Source: Anniella stebbinsi
Taxonomy: Eukaryota; Chordata; Lepidosauria; Squamata; Anniellidae
DNA length: 64,000 bases
NCBI GenBank assembly: GCA_029215795.1
Contig: JARDYH010000007.1
Span: 66,828,763-66,892,762 of the forward strand
Direction of reading: 5' to 3'
Made by a program: the position numbers and the translations under genes. Shown here one piece after another: positions 23,885 through 34,669 of the stretch. How positions within the stretch are numbered: the stretch's first letter is position 1; every line of letters starts with the position of its first letter. Under the pieces are notes generated by a model, which saw nothing but the letters and a program-made list of their open reading frames with translations, did not search any database and had not been told where the DNA came from.

Positions 23885-25430
23885 CTAAGAGAACCTCTGT
23901 CCGTGGTGCTTGTGAATGCGTTCAGCCTTGGAACTCTATCCCTTTTCTCCAAGATGGGTGGCGTTGCCTGTGCGTCTTCAATAGCAATGCTTCGTATCTC
24001 AGATCTGTCTGGAAGCACTGCCCTCTATGCTAGAGGTCCCCCTTGCTAAGACCCAGGTGTGAACTCTGCAATTATCAAGATGCTCTGAACCTGCTCATTT
24101 AGTCTTCATAAGTTCCATAACTGAACCCAACATTTAAAAAAAGGTCCCCCAGCAAATGTACTCTGCACAGGCCCAGAATCTCTAAGAAATTGAAGCTCTT
24201 TTTATTTCCAAGGCATTTTAGGATCTGTTTTTAGTGCTTTTAGAGGATTCCAGGAGTGAAGGATATTTTCTGGCCTCAGGACAGGGCTGAAAATCCCCCT
24301 CCAAGATGTCATTGTCTCCACTTTTTAGTAGGACGCATGTTTACTCAGAAGTAAGCATGAGCTGCATGTCTACTCACAAGTAAGCAGGCCAATGCTCTGC
24401 ATATTTACTTAGGAGTAAGGAGGGGAAATCGCTCAGTAGCACTTTAAAAAGCATTCTGAACAAGTCTTTGCATATCTACTCAGAAGGAAGCATGCGCATC
24501 ATGTCTATTCACAAGTAGGTAAGGAGGACATGGCTCAGAAGGAAGCAGGGCAGAATCACTCAGCAACTTCCTCCCAGGGGAAAGCTCTTCTATCAGTACC
24601 TGATCTGAGTTGAGAACTTTGCCCTACAACGCAGAGGGCGTGAGGCCAGGGAAAGAAGTTGCCAGGTAAACAGGGAACCCCTGCAGCCTTATGAGGCGCA
24701 GACTAGAGGTTCCCTCTCCATGTTTCAGATCTTTGCACCGTTTTAACCCTACTGCTGTTTTTATTTTTGGCCTGCTGCTATTGTTTTATGAATATTGTTT
24801 TATTGATACTTTGTTTCTTATGTTTTCAATTTGAAGACTATCCATAGAACTTCAGTTCCTGGGCATTATTAAAAAGCAATAAATACATAAATATTTGTCT
24901 TCCACTTTGCATGTCAGGCTGTGCATGGTTTTGAAAACAGGCTCTGGTATGAAACGCCAGCAATCTTTGGCCTGGACATGGGGAGTTTGCTTATATCTGG
25001 GGAAAGCTACCTCGTTTGGTGTACTTCTTGCAAGCTCAGGAAATATTTGTACATCTCAGAGACATGCATAAGCAAGCAATCCGATTCCTCACAGCCAGTC
25101 TAGCTGCTGGTGCTCCATTTTCTGCAGGACTGAACGTGGTGGGGGGGGGGGGGGAGGAAATACTAAAAAGTGCACTAAGACTTAGAGAGGAGTGCCCTCT
25201 TGTGGAGAACACACATACAGGCTCTCATACAGCAATTAGTTTATAAAATTAATAAAAGTATTAATGAGCGTTGATGGGGGTTTTCTTCTTCCCTCATAAT
25301 TAGCGATGGCCGCATTTATCCTGAGTGAATTTGTCATTGACTCGGAAAGTAACAAATCCATCTAGGGAGCTTGGAGAAGGCCTTCTGTTTTAATACGAAA
25401 TCTCGCTTTGTTTAGGCTTGCGCAAACGCA
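23885..25430. other. Intergenic, no gene recognised; degenerate array at 24320-24540
   Basis: At 24320-24540 the word family TACTCAGAAGTAAGCATG / TCTACTCACAAGTAAGCAGG / TTACTTAGGAGTAAGG recurs five times, a degenerate array related to the CTACTCAGAAGTAAGTCC repeat. A 13-15 bp G run lies at about 25140. Confidence 0.4.
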
Positions 25431-25685
25431 GTTTATTTACTTATTTATTCATTACATTTAGAGTCCACCTTTTTTCCTCCAAGGAACCCAAGGCGGTGTA
25501 CACATAATCCTTCTCCTCCTCTCCATTTTCTCCTCACAGCAACAACCCTGTGAGGTAGGTTGGGCTGAGAGTCTGTGACTGGCCCAAAATCACCCAGTGA
25601 GCTTCCATGGCCGAGTGGGGACTAGAACCCGGATCTCCCGCCTCCCAAACCAACACTCCACACCACACTGGCTCTCCCAACAATG
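25430..25685 (-). mobile_element. tRNA-derived SINE, full-length type (antisense)
   Basis: Read on the minus strand it begins GAGCCAGTGTGGTGTGGAG, has a B-box-like CCGGGTTCTAGTCCCC, then the body CCTACCTCACAGGGTTGTTG, and ends in an AATGAATAAATAAGTAAATAAA tail. This is a very common reptilian SINE structure. Confidence 0.75.
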
Positions 25686-26252
25686 TCAAGGTGCATTCTG
25701 GGAACTGTTGTTTGGCATCTCGGAAGTGTGTCATGACGTTGTACATCACCACGTCATCTGGCCCTCTTTTGGCCTAGTTGTTTCCACGTGGCCTGCATGA
25801 TGATGTCATGTGAGGTTTCCTCGTCACTACCAGTCTCTTGTATGAAGATGAACCCTGCAGAGTCCTCCTCCTCCGAGCCGGAGCTACAGCAGTGGCGATG
25901 ATGATGGTAGCAGCTATTGCGAATGCTTCAAATAAGTTTGCGGGAGGACGGGATGGTCTAGGTGGCAGGATGACTGAAAATTGGTTGGGGCATCTGTGTG
26001 CTTCTTTCCTGCACATGCTCCATAGCTCGCAATCAATTCTGAATTTAATAGCGAATTTGTAATACATCCATCCAGGCTCACTACAAAGGTAAGCATTACA
26101 AATGGAATGGGTTTCGATCAACGGGCCGCCGAATTCCGAATTCTGGCAGCATCACTTCTCACAGAGCCAAAACTCGAGGGAATTACCTAATTAAAATGAT
26201 GTGAGATGGAAGTCCTCAATCACACGACACGCATGCCTATGTTGTAGGGTTC

Positions 26253-26330
26253 CCCAAATTGGTGCCTCCAGATGTGGGGGAGTTGCAGACCAATGCATTT
26301 GGAGGGTGCCAGGTTGGGGAAGGCTGTGTT
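26253..26330. repeat. Short palindromic repeat (GGTTCCCCAAATTGG...CCAGGTTGGGGAAGG)
   Basis: The two halves are inverted, with the core CCAGATGTGGGGGAGTTGCAGACC. Same family as copies near 5865, 28786, 45797, 55657 and 61596. Confidence 0.6.
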
Positions 26331-26608
26331 AGACCACCGAGAGAGCAAGTTTCTAGTCCTCGTGGCACAAAGATATGCTCATAAGGTCAGGGGTAATGGC
26401 TGCTGAAATCTTTGAAGGCAAAACAAGTAGCTGAGTAAGGTTCCTATTGGCTAGGGGTGCCGTGGGGGGCATCTGTGGGGTGGCATCCGTGCCCTATATA
26501 GCAACTTGCTTCTCCCCATGAACCAGAAGATATTATGCAAAAATGGGAGGAATTATGCCCATTTGCTCAAAGTGTCCAGCTTTCCTTGGTGCAGCCTTTG
26601 GATTGGGA

Positions 26609-26792
26609 AGGGCCATAGCTCAGGGTGACACAGCCACAGCTTCGCATGCAGAAGGTCCCTGGTTCAATCCCTGACAATCTCCAGTAAGGGCTGGAAAAAT
26701 CCCTCCCTGCTGCTGCCATTCAGCGTTGGCAACACTGGGCTAGACGGACCAAGGATCTGGCCCCATATAAGGCGGTTTCTGATGTTCGTATG
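26609..26792 (+). mobile_element. tRNA-derived SINE
   Basis: The A-box-like GGCCATAGCTCAGG and B-box-like GGTTCAATCCCT mark a tRNA-derived head. The body ends ATATAAGGCGGTTTCTGATGTTCG. Confidence 0.75.
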
Positions 26793-26961
26793 GGTGCCTT
26801 TCTGACTGCAGCGTTTTAAAAAATACCGTGCCCTCTCACCCACCTGCAGCGGGAAGCTTTTACCTTCCCCATCAGGTCTCCAGCCAGGTTTACTGGATCT
26901 CAAAATTCCCCCTCACTTCGCAGCAGACTGGCGATTGCACCAGGAAGCCCGAGTTTTCCAC

Positions 26962-28014
26962 TCACTTCCCTGGCAGAAAGGTATTCCGAAGCGGTGGCAC
27001 CTCCGATATGTTGGACGGCATCATCCCGGATCCGGAAAACACGCTCACGGCGGTAGAGTAGCAGACACAGGAGAAGGCTCCTTCCAAGGCCTTCCGGAAG
27101 GACCTCACGCGGAAGACGTAGACGACCGGGTTGATGGCAGAGTTGGCGTGGGACAGGATGATGGTGGCCAAGATGAGCTGGTTTGGGACACAGCAGCCGG
27201 GACAGAGCAGCATGACCGTGTTGAGGATGTGGACCGGGAGCCAACAGACGGCGAAGAAGAAGAGGATGATGAAGAGCGAGGTGGCCGTCTGCAGCTCCTT
27301 GCGAACCACAATCCGGCGCCTCTCCTGCGCGCTGACATCAACCTCCCCCTCGGCGACCTTGCGGATCTGACGCTTGACCTCCAGGAAGATGCGTCCGTAC
27401 AGCGCCATCATGGCCAACAGAGGTGCCAACATGCAGGCCATGAAGTTGAAATAGACCATGTACGTGTCTGTGATGATGCTGTTGAACAGACATTCCCCGC
27501 TGGCGGGCAAGGGGTCGTGCCAGCCCATCATCGGCAAAAGGCCGAGCACAATAGCCAGCCCCCAGCAGGCCACGATAACCAAGAAGGAGTTGCGGGGACT
27601 CATCCACAACTCGTACTGGAAAGGCTTCAAGATGGAAATGTACCTCTCCACTGCGATGGCCAGCAGCCCGAACACGGAGGCCTGCGTGAGCACTAACAAG
27701 GTGCACAGCATCCAGAGGCAGAGCTGCGGCCTGTAGCACGGCAGCCCCATGTCCGTAAACTGGGCACAAGGGATGGCCACCGCCCCGACCAAGATGTCCG
27801 CCACGGCCAGCGAGACCAGGAAGTAGTTGGTGACAACGGCACGCAGCTTCCTGTTCCGCAAGATGACCGTACAGATAAACAGATTGCCCACGATGGAGAG
27901 CAGAGCTGTCAAACTCTCGCTCAGGAGGTAAGGGATGTTCAGAACGGGTGAGGCTGTTGCATTCACCGCAGGGCGGCACCGCGGCACAGCTGACAAATAG
28001 TCCGGGGCAGCCAT
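26962..28014 (-). CDS. Adenosine-receptor-like class A GPCR, intronless
   Basis: A 350-codon single-exon seven-transmembrane receptor closest by eye to A2-type adenosine receptors. Matches include TNYFLVSLAVADILVG (TM2), LVLTQASVFGLLAIAVERY (TM3), MVYFNF (TM5), FAVCWLPVHILN (TM6) and ILSHANSAINPVVY (TM7). Pocket residues named from the A2A receptor are kept: E33 (1.39), T110 and Q111 (3.36/3.37), F177 in loop 2, W258, N265 (6.55), S288 and H289 (7.42/7.43). The A2A loop-2 glutamate E169 is N178 here, and extracellular loop 2 is much shorter. C99 and C175 can form the usual disulfide. The DRY motif is ERY. N18 is a potential glycosylation site. I prefer the ATG at 28014 because it leaves a short N-terminus; the frame stays open to 28176. 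Known adenosine receptors carry an intron near the end of TM3; none is here. Ligand is inferred. Confidence 0.88.
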   Translation of the reverse strand: MAAPDYLSAVPRCRPAVNATASPVLNIPYLLSESLTALLSIVGNLFICTVILRNRKLRAVVTNYFLVSLAVADILVGAVAIPCAQFTDMGLPCYRPQLCLWMLCTLLVLTQASVFGLLAIAVERYISILKPFQYELWMSPRNSFLVIVACWGLAIVLGLLPMMGWHDPLPASGECLFNSIITDTYMVYFNFMACMLAPLLAMMALYGRIFLEVKRQIRKVAEGEVDVSAQERRRIVVRKELQTATSLFIILFFFAVCWLPVHILNTVMLLCPGCCVPNQLILATIILSHANSAINPVVYVFRVRSFRKALEGAFSCVCYSTAVSVFSGSGMMPSNISEVPPLRNTFLPGK

Positions 28015-28785
28015 TATGGGCCATTGGCCATGTTGACTCTGTAAACGAGAACCTTCTCTTTGGGATGTCCAGTCTCTGCAGATGGCTGGCCCATTATCCT
28101 CGAGTTCTGGGGGAGTCCAAGAATCTGTGAAATGGGGAGAGGAGAAAACGGCATCTGAGAATACAGTCGAAGTCAATCTCTGATTTTGTTGATATAAGGA
28201 TTGTCATGTTTTTCTGCACTGCTGCTCTGTGCCAACTCAAGAACCTGTGTTTTCGCCCAAGGCAAGAAGAAGGCCAAAATTACAGCCAGCCTTTGTATTT
28301 ATGGCAATGGAGATCATGGAAATGGAGACCTGTCTACCCCAAAATGCATTGCTAGGTGTAAGCTGATACCTGCTGCATCACCTACATGGACTAATTCATT
28401 TGGACTGCAAATTTCCATTTTGAGACTGGGTCCACCTAAGGTGCAGACCTCACGACTGCAACATCCGGCCAAACTTGTGGAACTTTTTTCGTTCTTCTCC
28501 CATCCCTGCTTTTGATACCACCTAATCTGATGAAAAGCTCTGGAATACCCAAAAACTTATACATTTTTATTGTTTTGAATAAAACAATCCAATGGTGGAT
28601 TTTAGATTTTTGTTGCTGTCTTTCTCATGGATAAGCATGGCTATTGCAGTTTTTAAAAATGTATGGGGATGCTCCTAAGTTTGATCAGTCTTTGGATCCT
28701 CTCCTGTACTTTTCAGAGTTTTTTACATTCCGCAAAGGAGAACATTTCCCTCATGGACTTTCCTGTTGGCTGGCTGGGGGGGGGT

Positions 28786-28850
28786 GTGTGTGCTGGGAGT
28801 TGTAGTCCAACATATCTGGAGGGCACCGGGTCGGGGAAGGCTGACCGAGC
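28786..28850. repeat. Short repeat with GCTGGGAGTTGTAGTCCAAC core
   Basis: The core is followed by ATATCTGGAGGGCACCGG; same family as the copy at 26253. Confidence 0.6.
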
Positions 28851-28924
28851 CCAGTATTGTCTAGAGTCTGATGGACAGAATCTCTTCAGGGTCTTAAGTA
28901 GAGAAGGTTTACCAGCTACTGGGT

Positions 28925-29010
28925 TTTTTTTTAACTGGAGATGCTGGGCATTGAATCCAGGACCTGTACACACAGCAGGGCCTCTACCACTGAGCTAAAT
29001 GGTCCCTACC
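28925..29010 (-). mobile_element. tRNA-derived SINE head (antisense)
   Basis: The antisense B box lies in TTGAATCCAGGACC and the antisense A box in CTCTACCACTGAGCTAA. Confidence 0.6.
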
Positions 29011-29139
29011 CAAGAAAAGAAACCTGGTCAACCGGGAGGTTTTTAAACAAACAAAAACAGAGAGTGGCAAATGAGTCCAACCGCATGCACATTTTGGAAT
29101 ACTCATACTTTGCAACAAATGTTCACTAGACTTCCCATG

Positions 29140-29143
<4 letters not shown>

Positions 29144-29175
<32 letters not shown>
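29144..29175. repeat. (GT)n microsatellite
   Basis: About 16 GT units. Confidence 0.95.
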
Positions 29176-29178
<3 letters not shown>

Positions 29179-29179
29179 A

Positions 29180-30457
29180 CTTCAATCTGATATAAAATCG
29201 TAAGTATTTATGTAAGTCAGCCAAAGCATAAGAACAGAGCACAACAGACAGCTGAAATATTGATTATGGACTGCACAAAAATAGGGTTATAGCTCCCCGC
29301 CCCCGCCAAAGGTAGGGAAATAGTTGGGGTTTAATAGATCCCCCCCTAACATTAGCATGGAAAGGAGGGATGGTTCAGAAAGGGACCATCACAAAGGATG
29401 TCACATTTTTAAAGGCCTACTTCAAACCGCTGCCTCCTTTAGTGATATGCTTCCTCACCCCACTGTCAGCCAGGGTCACCACTTTACTAACCCTTCCTCA
29501 TGCCAATTCTTCTGCAAGGTTGGTTTTAGTTGTCCGAATCGAGGTGAAGCGTGGTGGCTGGGGGACGTAGCCCTCCAGGGTAAGGGGGAGCCAATGGGGT
29601 GGCCCAGCCTTCTTTTGAATTTGGAAAAATAAAAACTTATCTCCAACTCACCCACCAATGCCATTTCCTGGGGCGCCTGCTTGCTATCTCCCCGCGTCAA
29701 AGCATGTCACCCGAAGGCCGGGAGCAGGCCGGTGGGCCCCCAAAGTCACATCGCGTGCATGCAGAGCCGCCCAGGTCTACCTGTGTCTTGCCTTTTTTGC
29801 CGCTTCCGTCTTCTGCTGTTTATAAAAAATGAGATCTGATAAATGGCAGTCGGCATACAGCAGCACCTGGGTTTTCCATGGAAAGGAATGGACAAAGGGG
29901 CCGGGCAGCGGAGAGAGCGCTGGCCTGTCTGGCTGCAACAGGAGAAGGGGGCGGGAGGAAGAAGCCAGAAGTGCCGAAGCAACTTACAGGTGTATTTCAG
30001 GTGGACGGTGGTGGCGAGGGATCCAGGAAAGGCAAATGAGGTTTCAGATGCTCAAGGTCAGCCCAAGTAGCGCCATGTAGCAGCAGCTGGGGAGATCTTG
30101 CAGAGCTGTGAAATGTGCCGGTGGCTGCAGCAAAGCACGGCTGCCCAAGTAGATTAGAAGAACCCATCATGTTCTCAGGCCTCACATTGGCCACCGCAGA
30201 AGTGGGAAAGGGTAAGGGTGGCCAACGTTTTGTGCTCTCTGGGCTCCTGGGCCTCAAATAGCTTCATGATAACATGGACATTTTTCCCAGCAGGGAGACC
30301 TAATGGGAGGGTAAAGGTAGCACCTGCTAAATTTTTCTGTTGCCTGTCATGTAGGTGATTAAGAGCTCCATCAGACGAGCGTTTTATTGCACCCTCGTTA
30401 CTGGGCACTCATGGATTTTTGAGGGTCCCTCTCGCGACGCCATCTGCCTCCTGCCAC
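29180..30457. other. Intergenic, no gene recognised
   Basis: Several overlapping ORFs of 60-100 codons occur on both strands but none has a domain, splice context or poly(A) signal that I trust. Confidence 0.4.
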
Positions 30458-30972
30458 TGTTGGACAAAAATAAGTCCAGGCTCTTTTTCCTAGGAGATAT
30501 GCCAATTCCCACTAAGAAGCACAGACTCCAAAGATCTGATCCAACGCACTTTTATTACGTTCAGCTGAGCGGGTGCACTCTAGTAAGCTGCCGGCCCACT
30601 AGAGTCACACCTAGGGGCACGCAAGCCCCCCCTTATATACTTTTACAGTAAGCACCCTATGTCATTGCTACAGAAAGCGCACGCGCAAGCATAACTCAAT
30701 GCATTTAAATGCGAACCATCACCCTTTGGGCTAATGCCAAGGAGCACCTCATTTCTCATCATTAGCGCATTATTGCGCCTGCTAGGACAAGATATCAGTT
30801 TCGCCTGTTACTTTTGGGGAATGTTTCAGCTCCGGCCAAGGCCGAGTTATGTTTGTTCCTTGTTTCTATCTGCTACATGCACAGGCCGTTCTTGGCTTTA
30901 AACAAGCATTCTCTGCAAGTAGTCCCAGCATCCTATGCGAATGAGCATAAGATGGCTTCACTTTGGCTAACA
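30458..30972 (-). mobile_element. Solo LTR of an endogenous retrovirus-like element
   Basis: The 515-bp unit begins TGTTGG and ends CTAACA, so it has TG...CA ends with short inverted repeats. It is flanked by the 4-bp direct repeat CCAC (30454-30457, 30973-30976). On the minus strand a TATATAA box lies at 30633-30639 and AATAAA at 30551-30556, in the order expected for U3-R-U5. No internal viral genes are next to it, so it is a solo LTR left by recombination. The 4-bp duplication fits gamma- or epsilon-like retroviruses; the class is inference. Confidence 0.75.
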
Positions 30973-31229
30973 CCACCTTCTAGCCTTCTTCACGTGACAA
31001 AAAAAATCCCAGTAAGTCCGACTTATTTTTAAAGACGGAAGTTGCCGCTATCTCCTGGCGTGTGCAGGAGAATCTGCGGGATCAAAACGGTCCACTGAGC
31101 GGGCCACCTGCAGGTTGTTTACTGCCTCTTTCAAAAGTGGAAGTAATGAGGGACAAATGCGCAGGCGGAGAAGCAATGGTAAGAAAACCGAATTTCCCCG
31201 TGTGATGACGCTCTAACTCAACTTCTTTC

Positions 31230-31415
31230 TGCCCAAGAGCTGCGTTCAATTTTGGAGAAGCTCTTGAGGTGCATGTTCCTGTGGCCGGCAGGGCCGAAGG
31301 CAAAGGAGATGGGCCCAAAATACAAAAGAGAGATAGCAGCATAGCTTAAAGCTCTTACTGCTGGTAACGAAGCCTTAGGAGAGGCATTTCAACTTTTTGA
31401 AATATGAGTGGGGAA
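31230..31415. repeat. Dispersed repeat, copy 1 (TTAAAGCTCTTACTG family)
   Basis: Shares AGCTTAAAGCTCTTACTG, then AGGAGAGGCATTTCAAC, with 32740-32925 in the same orientation about 1.5 kb away. Confidence 0.6.
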
Positions 31416-31472
31416 TGCAAAAAAGACCACCCAATGATCAGTGGAATGCAAAAAAGACCACCCAATGATCAG
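31410..31472. repeat. 31-bp tandem duplication
   Basis: Two identical adjacent copies of a unit starting GGAATGCAAAAAAGACCACC. Confidence 0.9.
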
Positions 31473-32499
31473 TGGCCGGAGGAAAGGGGGCGTGGTCGTG
31501 GTCATTTCGGAAACCCTGGAGGGCTGCTGAATTGGGACTCAGGGCCTGAGGTTCCCCACCCCTGGGTTAAAGACACAGGTAACCTGCTGGAAAATAAGTT
31601 GACCACCCTACAATAGCGTCCACCCTAGCATAGAATTCTGAAGACCGTGTCAGTTCTCCACATTGGAAACGACAGCAAACAAGTCTCTCTTAATTTTATT
31701 TCGTTTTTATTTTTTTAAAATTTTTACTTTTACGTCAAACAAGCCTATAAATCTCTTATCAGCGATGTGTCCGATGAGGGGGAAAAATCAGAGCCATTGT
31801 GAAAAGCTTTTATTGAATGGATGGCTCATTAAACCTGTTAGTTAAGCTGCGAAAAACGGCGGAAGGAGCCGTAGAAACAGACTGGATCAATAAATACACA
31901 TTCTTGGCAGGAGAACATGAGTAGAACCTAGGAAGGCGTGAGCAGGTCTAAAAAGGTGTAAGACACAGCCTGCTTTCACGTCTGAACCGAAATGTGTGCA
32001 AAAGCTCATCTTCCGCCGCTTTTCCTGACCGTGCAGAAAAAAAAGCTCAGAACTAGATTTCTGTTTGTTATGCAGTTCTGATCTATGAACACTGCTATTG
32101 CCTTGGAGAGCTAAGTCAATATTGATTAAATAAACGCCATTCATTATGTGGGAAGAAAAGAGGGACAGGTTTCCAAAGAAATTAATGGGGCTGGGGGGAG
32201 GGCACCGTCTCTTTGTGTAGGTCCCCCCTCCCCTTGAACATGTTATTTTATATACTTTTTTTTCCATCTTTCAGTTCACAAATGCTTAAAGGGCAGAGGT
32301 GGTTTTAAAAAAAAATCTGGAAGGTTTTTCATGATTAATTTCTCAGTGTGCAATTTGCTTGTTTAATTTTAATCTGTGCTGGGGTTTTTTATACATACTG
32401 GTTTGATATTGTTGGTGTTATTGTTTTACGGCCATTATCTGTAAGCCAACTTGTGAGATTCCTCCCCTCCTCCTTAAAGGCAGGTTATAAATCTGTCAA

Positions 32500-32690
32500 G
32501 AATTCCAGGATCTAAGGCAGTAAGCCTATATGCATCAGTTGCTGGGGAACATGGGCAGTAGGGTGTTGTGTTGCATCTCTCTCCTGCTTGGAGATCCCTG
32601 GTCAACAGCTGACTGGCCACGGTGTAAGCGGAGTGCTGGACTAGATGGACCCTTGATCTGATCCCGCAGGACTCCTCTTATGCTTTTAAG
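32500..32690 (+). mobile_element. CR1/L3-like LINE 3' end fragment
   Basis: It reads AGGCAGTAAGCCTATATGCA, GTTGCTGGGGAACATGGG, GTGCTGGACTAGATGGACC and TGATCTGATCCCGCAGGACT. Confidence 0.7.
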
Positions 32691-32739
32691 AAAGAAAGAA
32701 AAAATAAACATTTTGAACCAGGGAGGTAGAACTTCTTTC

Positions 32740-32925
32740 AGCATTAGGGCCATATTATATTCCAGAGAAGCCCTCGGGATCCGAGTTCTAGTGGTGGGCA
32801 GAGCTGAAGGCAAGGGGCGGTGGGAAAGGGCAGGGAGAAAAGACCACCATATTTTTTTAGCTTAAAGCTCTTACTGACAATAATTGAGCTTTAGGAGAGG
32901 CATTTCAACCTTTTAGAATGGTGTG
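32740..32925. repeat. Dispersed repeat, copy 2 (TTAAAGCTCTTACTG family)
   Basis: Direct-oriented relative of 31230-31415; the left part shares GGCAGAGCTGAAGGCAAG with GGCAGGGCCGAAGGCAAAG. Confidence 0.55.
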
Positions 32926-32977
32926 GTGGTAGTGGGATAGTTGGAAAAGGCAGGTGCCAAAAAAGGCAACAAGGTTA

Positions 32978-33293
32978 GGGTGACCCTACGGAAAGAAGGG
33001 CAGGGCTCCTGTATCTTTAAAAGTTTTATAGAACAGGGAGTTTCAGCAGGTGTCATTTGTACGCAGGAAGCACCTGGTGAAATCCCCTCTTCATCACCAC
33101 AGTTCAAGCTGCAGGAGCCTTGCCCTCTTTTGTATCTGATCAGTCTGGCATAGCTCCTGCAGCTTTCACTGTGGTGATGAAGAGGGGATTTCACCAGGTG
33201 CTGCATATATACAAATGACACCTGCTGAAATTCCTTTTTTAATGCAACTCTTAAAGATACAGGAGCCCTATCTTTCTTTTCATATGGTCACCC
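32978..33293 (+). mobile_element. TA-flanked long-TIR MITE, family C, copy 3
   Basis: Ends GGGTGACCCTACGGAAAGAA and CTTTTCATATGGTCACCC, with TA on both sides (32976-32977, 33294-33295); 316 bp, foldback, non-coding. Confidence 0.88.
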
Positions 33294-33366
33294 TAAACAA
33301 GGTTGTTGCCATGCAGGCCTCCCTAGGAAGGGTGCCAGCGGCTGCACAGAGCACTAAGCACACTCT

Positions 33367-33595
33367 GGCTGAATTTGGACGACACAATAAGCAACTGGGG
33401 TGGGGGGGGAAACAATCGTCAGTTGTATTGACTATCGTGTCGTCCGAATGCTGCCATAGTCAACTCAGCGCTGATCCTAATCCACACCACAGTTGATAAT
33501 TTATTACCATGTTGTGTGGGGAGTGCCCCCCAAATGAACAACTGTAAAGTTGATTATTACCCCACCATTGACTATCGTGTTGTCCGAATTCAGCC
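33367..33595 (+). mobile_element. MITE family B, copy 2
   Basis: Ends GGCTGAATTTGGACGACA and TGTTGTCCGAATTCAGCC; target duplication TCT (33364-33366, 33596-33598). The 229 bp closely match copy 1, including the internal GTGTCGTCCGAATGCTGCC repeat and the poly(G) tract. Confidence 0.9.
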
Positions 33596-34339
33596 TCTGT
33601 CTCTGCTAGATCTTCAGCTCTCCTACCCTCTTACAAAGCCAATATTCCCACTGAGGGGGATGGGGCGGGAGAAGCCAGGTCATTCCACCAGCCCTGCTGA
33701 AAAAACTTAAATTCCCCCTCTCTTCTCTCCCTATTCTTTTTCTTTGTGTGCCTTGTCTTTTAGGATTGTAAGCCTGTGAGATTGTCTTCTTTTACTGGTT
33801 ATGTGTAAGCTGCTTCAGGAGCTTTTTTGTATATTAATATTTTAATGTATTGATTAGACTTTAGGCTCATTTAGTTGCAGCATATGACCTTCTGCAATGC
33901 CTACCTCCTCTTTCTCTTAAAATAGACCACCCTCTTGTCTGGGTTGCCAAATACTTTTTTTTTTTTTTGTTTTGCTTACAGCCCCTGTTCCTGTACCTTA
34001 AACAGCTGTTTAATACGCAGATTTATTTATTTATTTTTGTTAGCAGGCGAAGTTTTCCTTGGCCTGGAGGGAAAGGGAGAAGCAGGCTTCACTTCCTCAA
34101 CTCCTAAGCGCCACGCAGTTTGTTAAAGACACAGGAACAAGGGCAGTATAACTTCCTTAAGACGTTGGCAGCCAACTCCTCCATCCAGCTGATTGCAAGT
34201 GAGGGCAAGAAGAGGGCATCCTTATAGCTTCAGCGGCAGCTCTTGAGCATGCGTCCAATAACAACGCATGCTCAGTAGCATTCACGTAGGGAAGGCAAGA
34301 TCTTTGACGAGTGTTTTTTTTCCCCCCTTTTGAAGGGTG

Positions 34340-34640
34340 CGTTCTTTCCTTCTCCCCCGCCTCCTACCGCTTAGGTGACCAATCAGTAGGTCCGTCACCG
34401 CCGCTCAAAAGACCCGCCCCCGACTCTCAAGGCCGCGCCCTCTCGCTTTGCCCCACCCCTGGCAGTGGCCTTGGTCGCGCGCTCCTGGATTTCGCGGGCC
34501 CCGGGCTGAGGCGGGCTCGCGCTTTCCCCTCCCCCACCTTGCCTTTCCCTTGCTCAGCTGAAAGCAAAGGTCTCCCTGAGGGGAAAGACGGAGCTCGCCG
34601 CCGCTGCCGCCTCTCCTGCTCCCCTAGTTAATGTATTTAA
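34340..34640 (+). promoter_or_regulatory. CpG-rich promoter-like block upstream of MEIOSIN
   Basis: This segment is GC- and CpG-rich with a CCAAT word (GACCAATCAG), several GC or GT boxes (GACCCGCCCCC, GCCGCGCCC, GCCCCACCCC) and no TATA box. It lies 1.8-2.1 kb upstream of the first coding MEIOSIN exon, whose acceptor site implies a 5' non-coding exon further left. Assigning it to MEIOSIN is inference; it could serve a divergent or unseen transcript. Confidence 0.45.
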
Positions 34641-34669
34641 TTCCCATTATCGTTATATTGGAGGCATTC

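Noticed and set aside
24320..24540. Direct repeats considered as a CRISPR-like array
   Set aside because: Units are degenerate and irregularly spaced, belong to a dispersed repeat family, and the genome is eukaryotic.
26935..27696. 253-codon plus-strand ORF
   Set aside because: It is the antisense shadow of the GPCR coding sequence and has no domain of its own.
26962..28014. GPR4, a GPCR known near SNRPD2 in human
   Set aside because: GPR4 is a proton-sensing receptor; the TM3, TM6 and TM7 motifs here are those of adenosine receptors.
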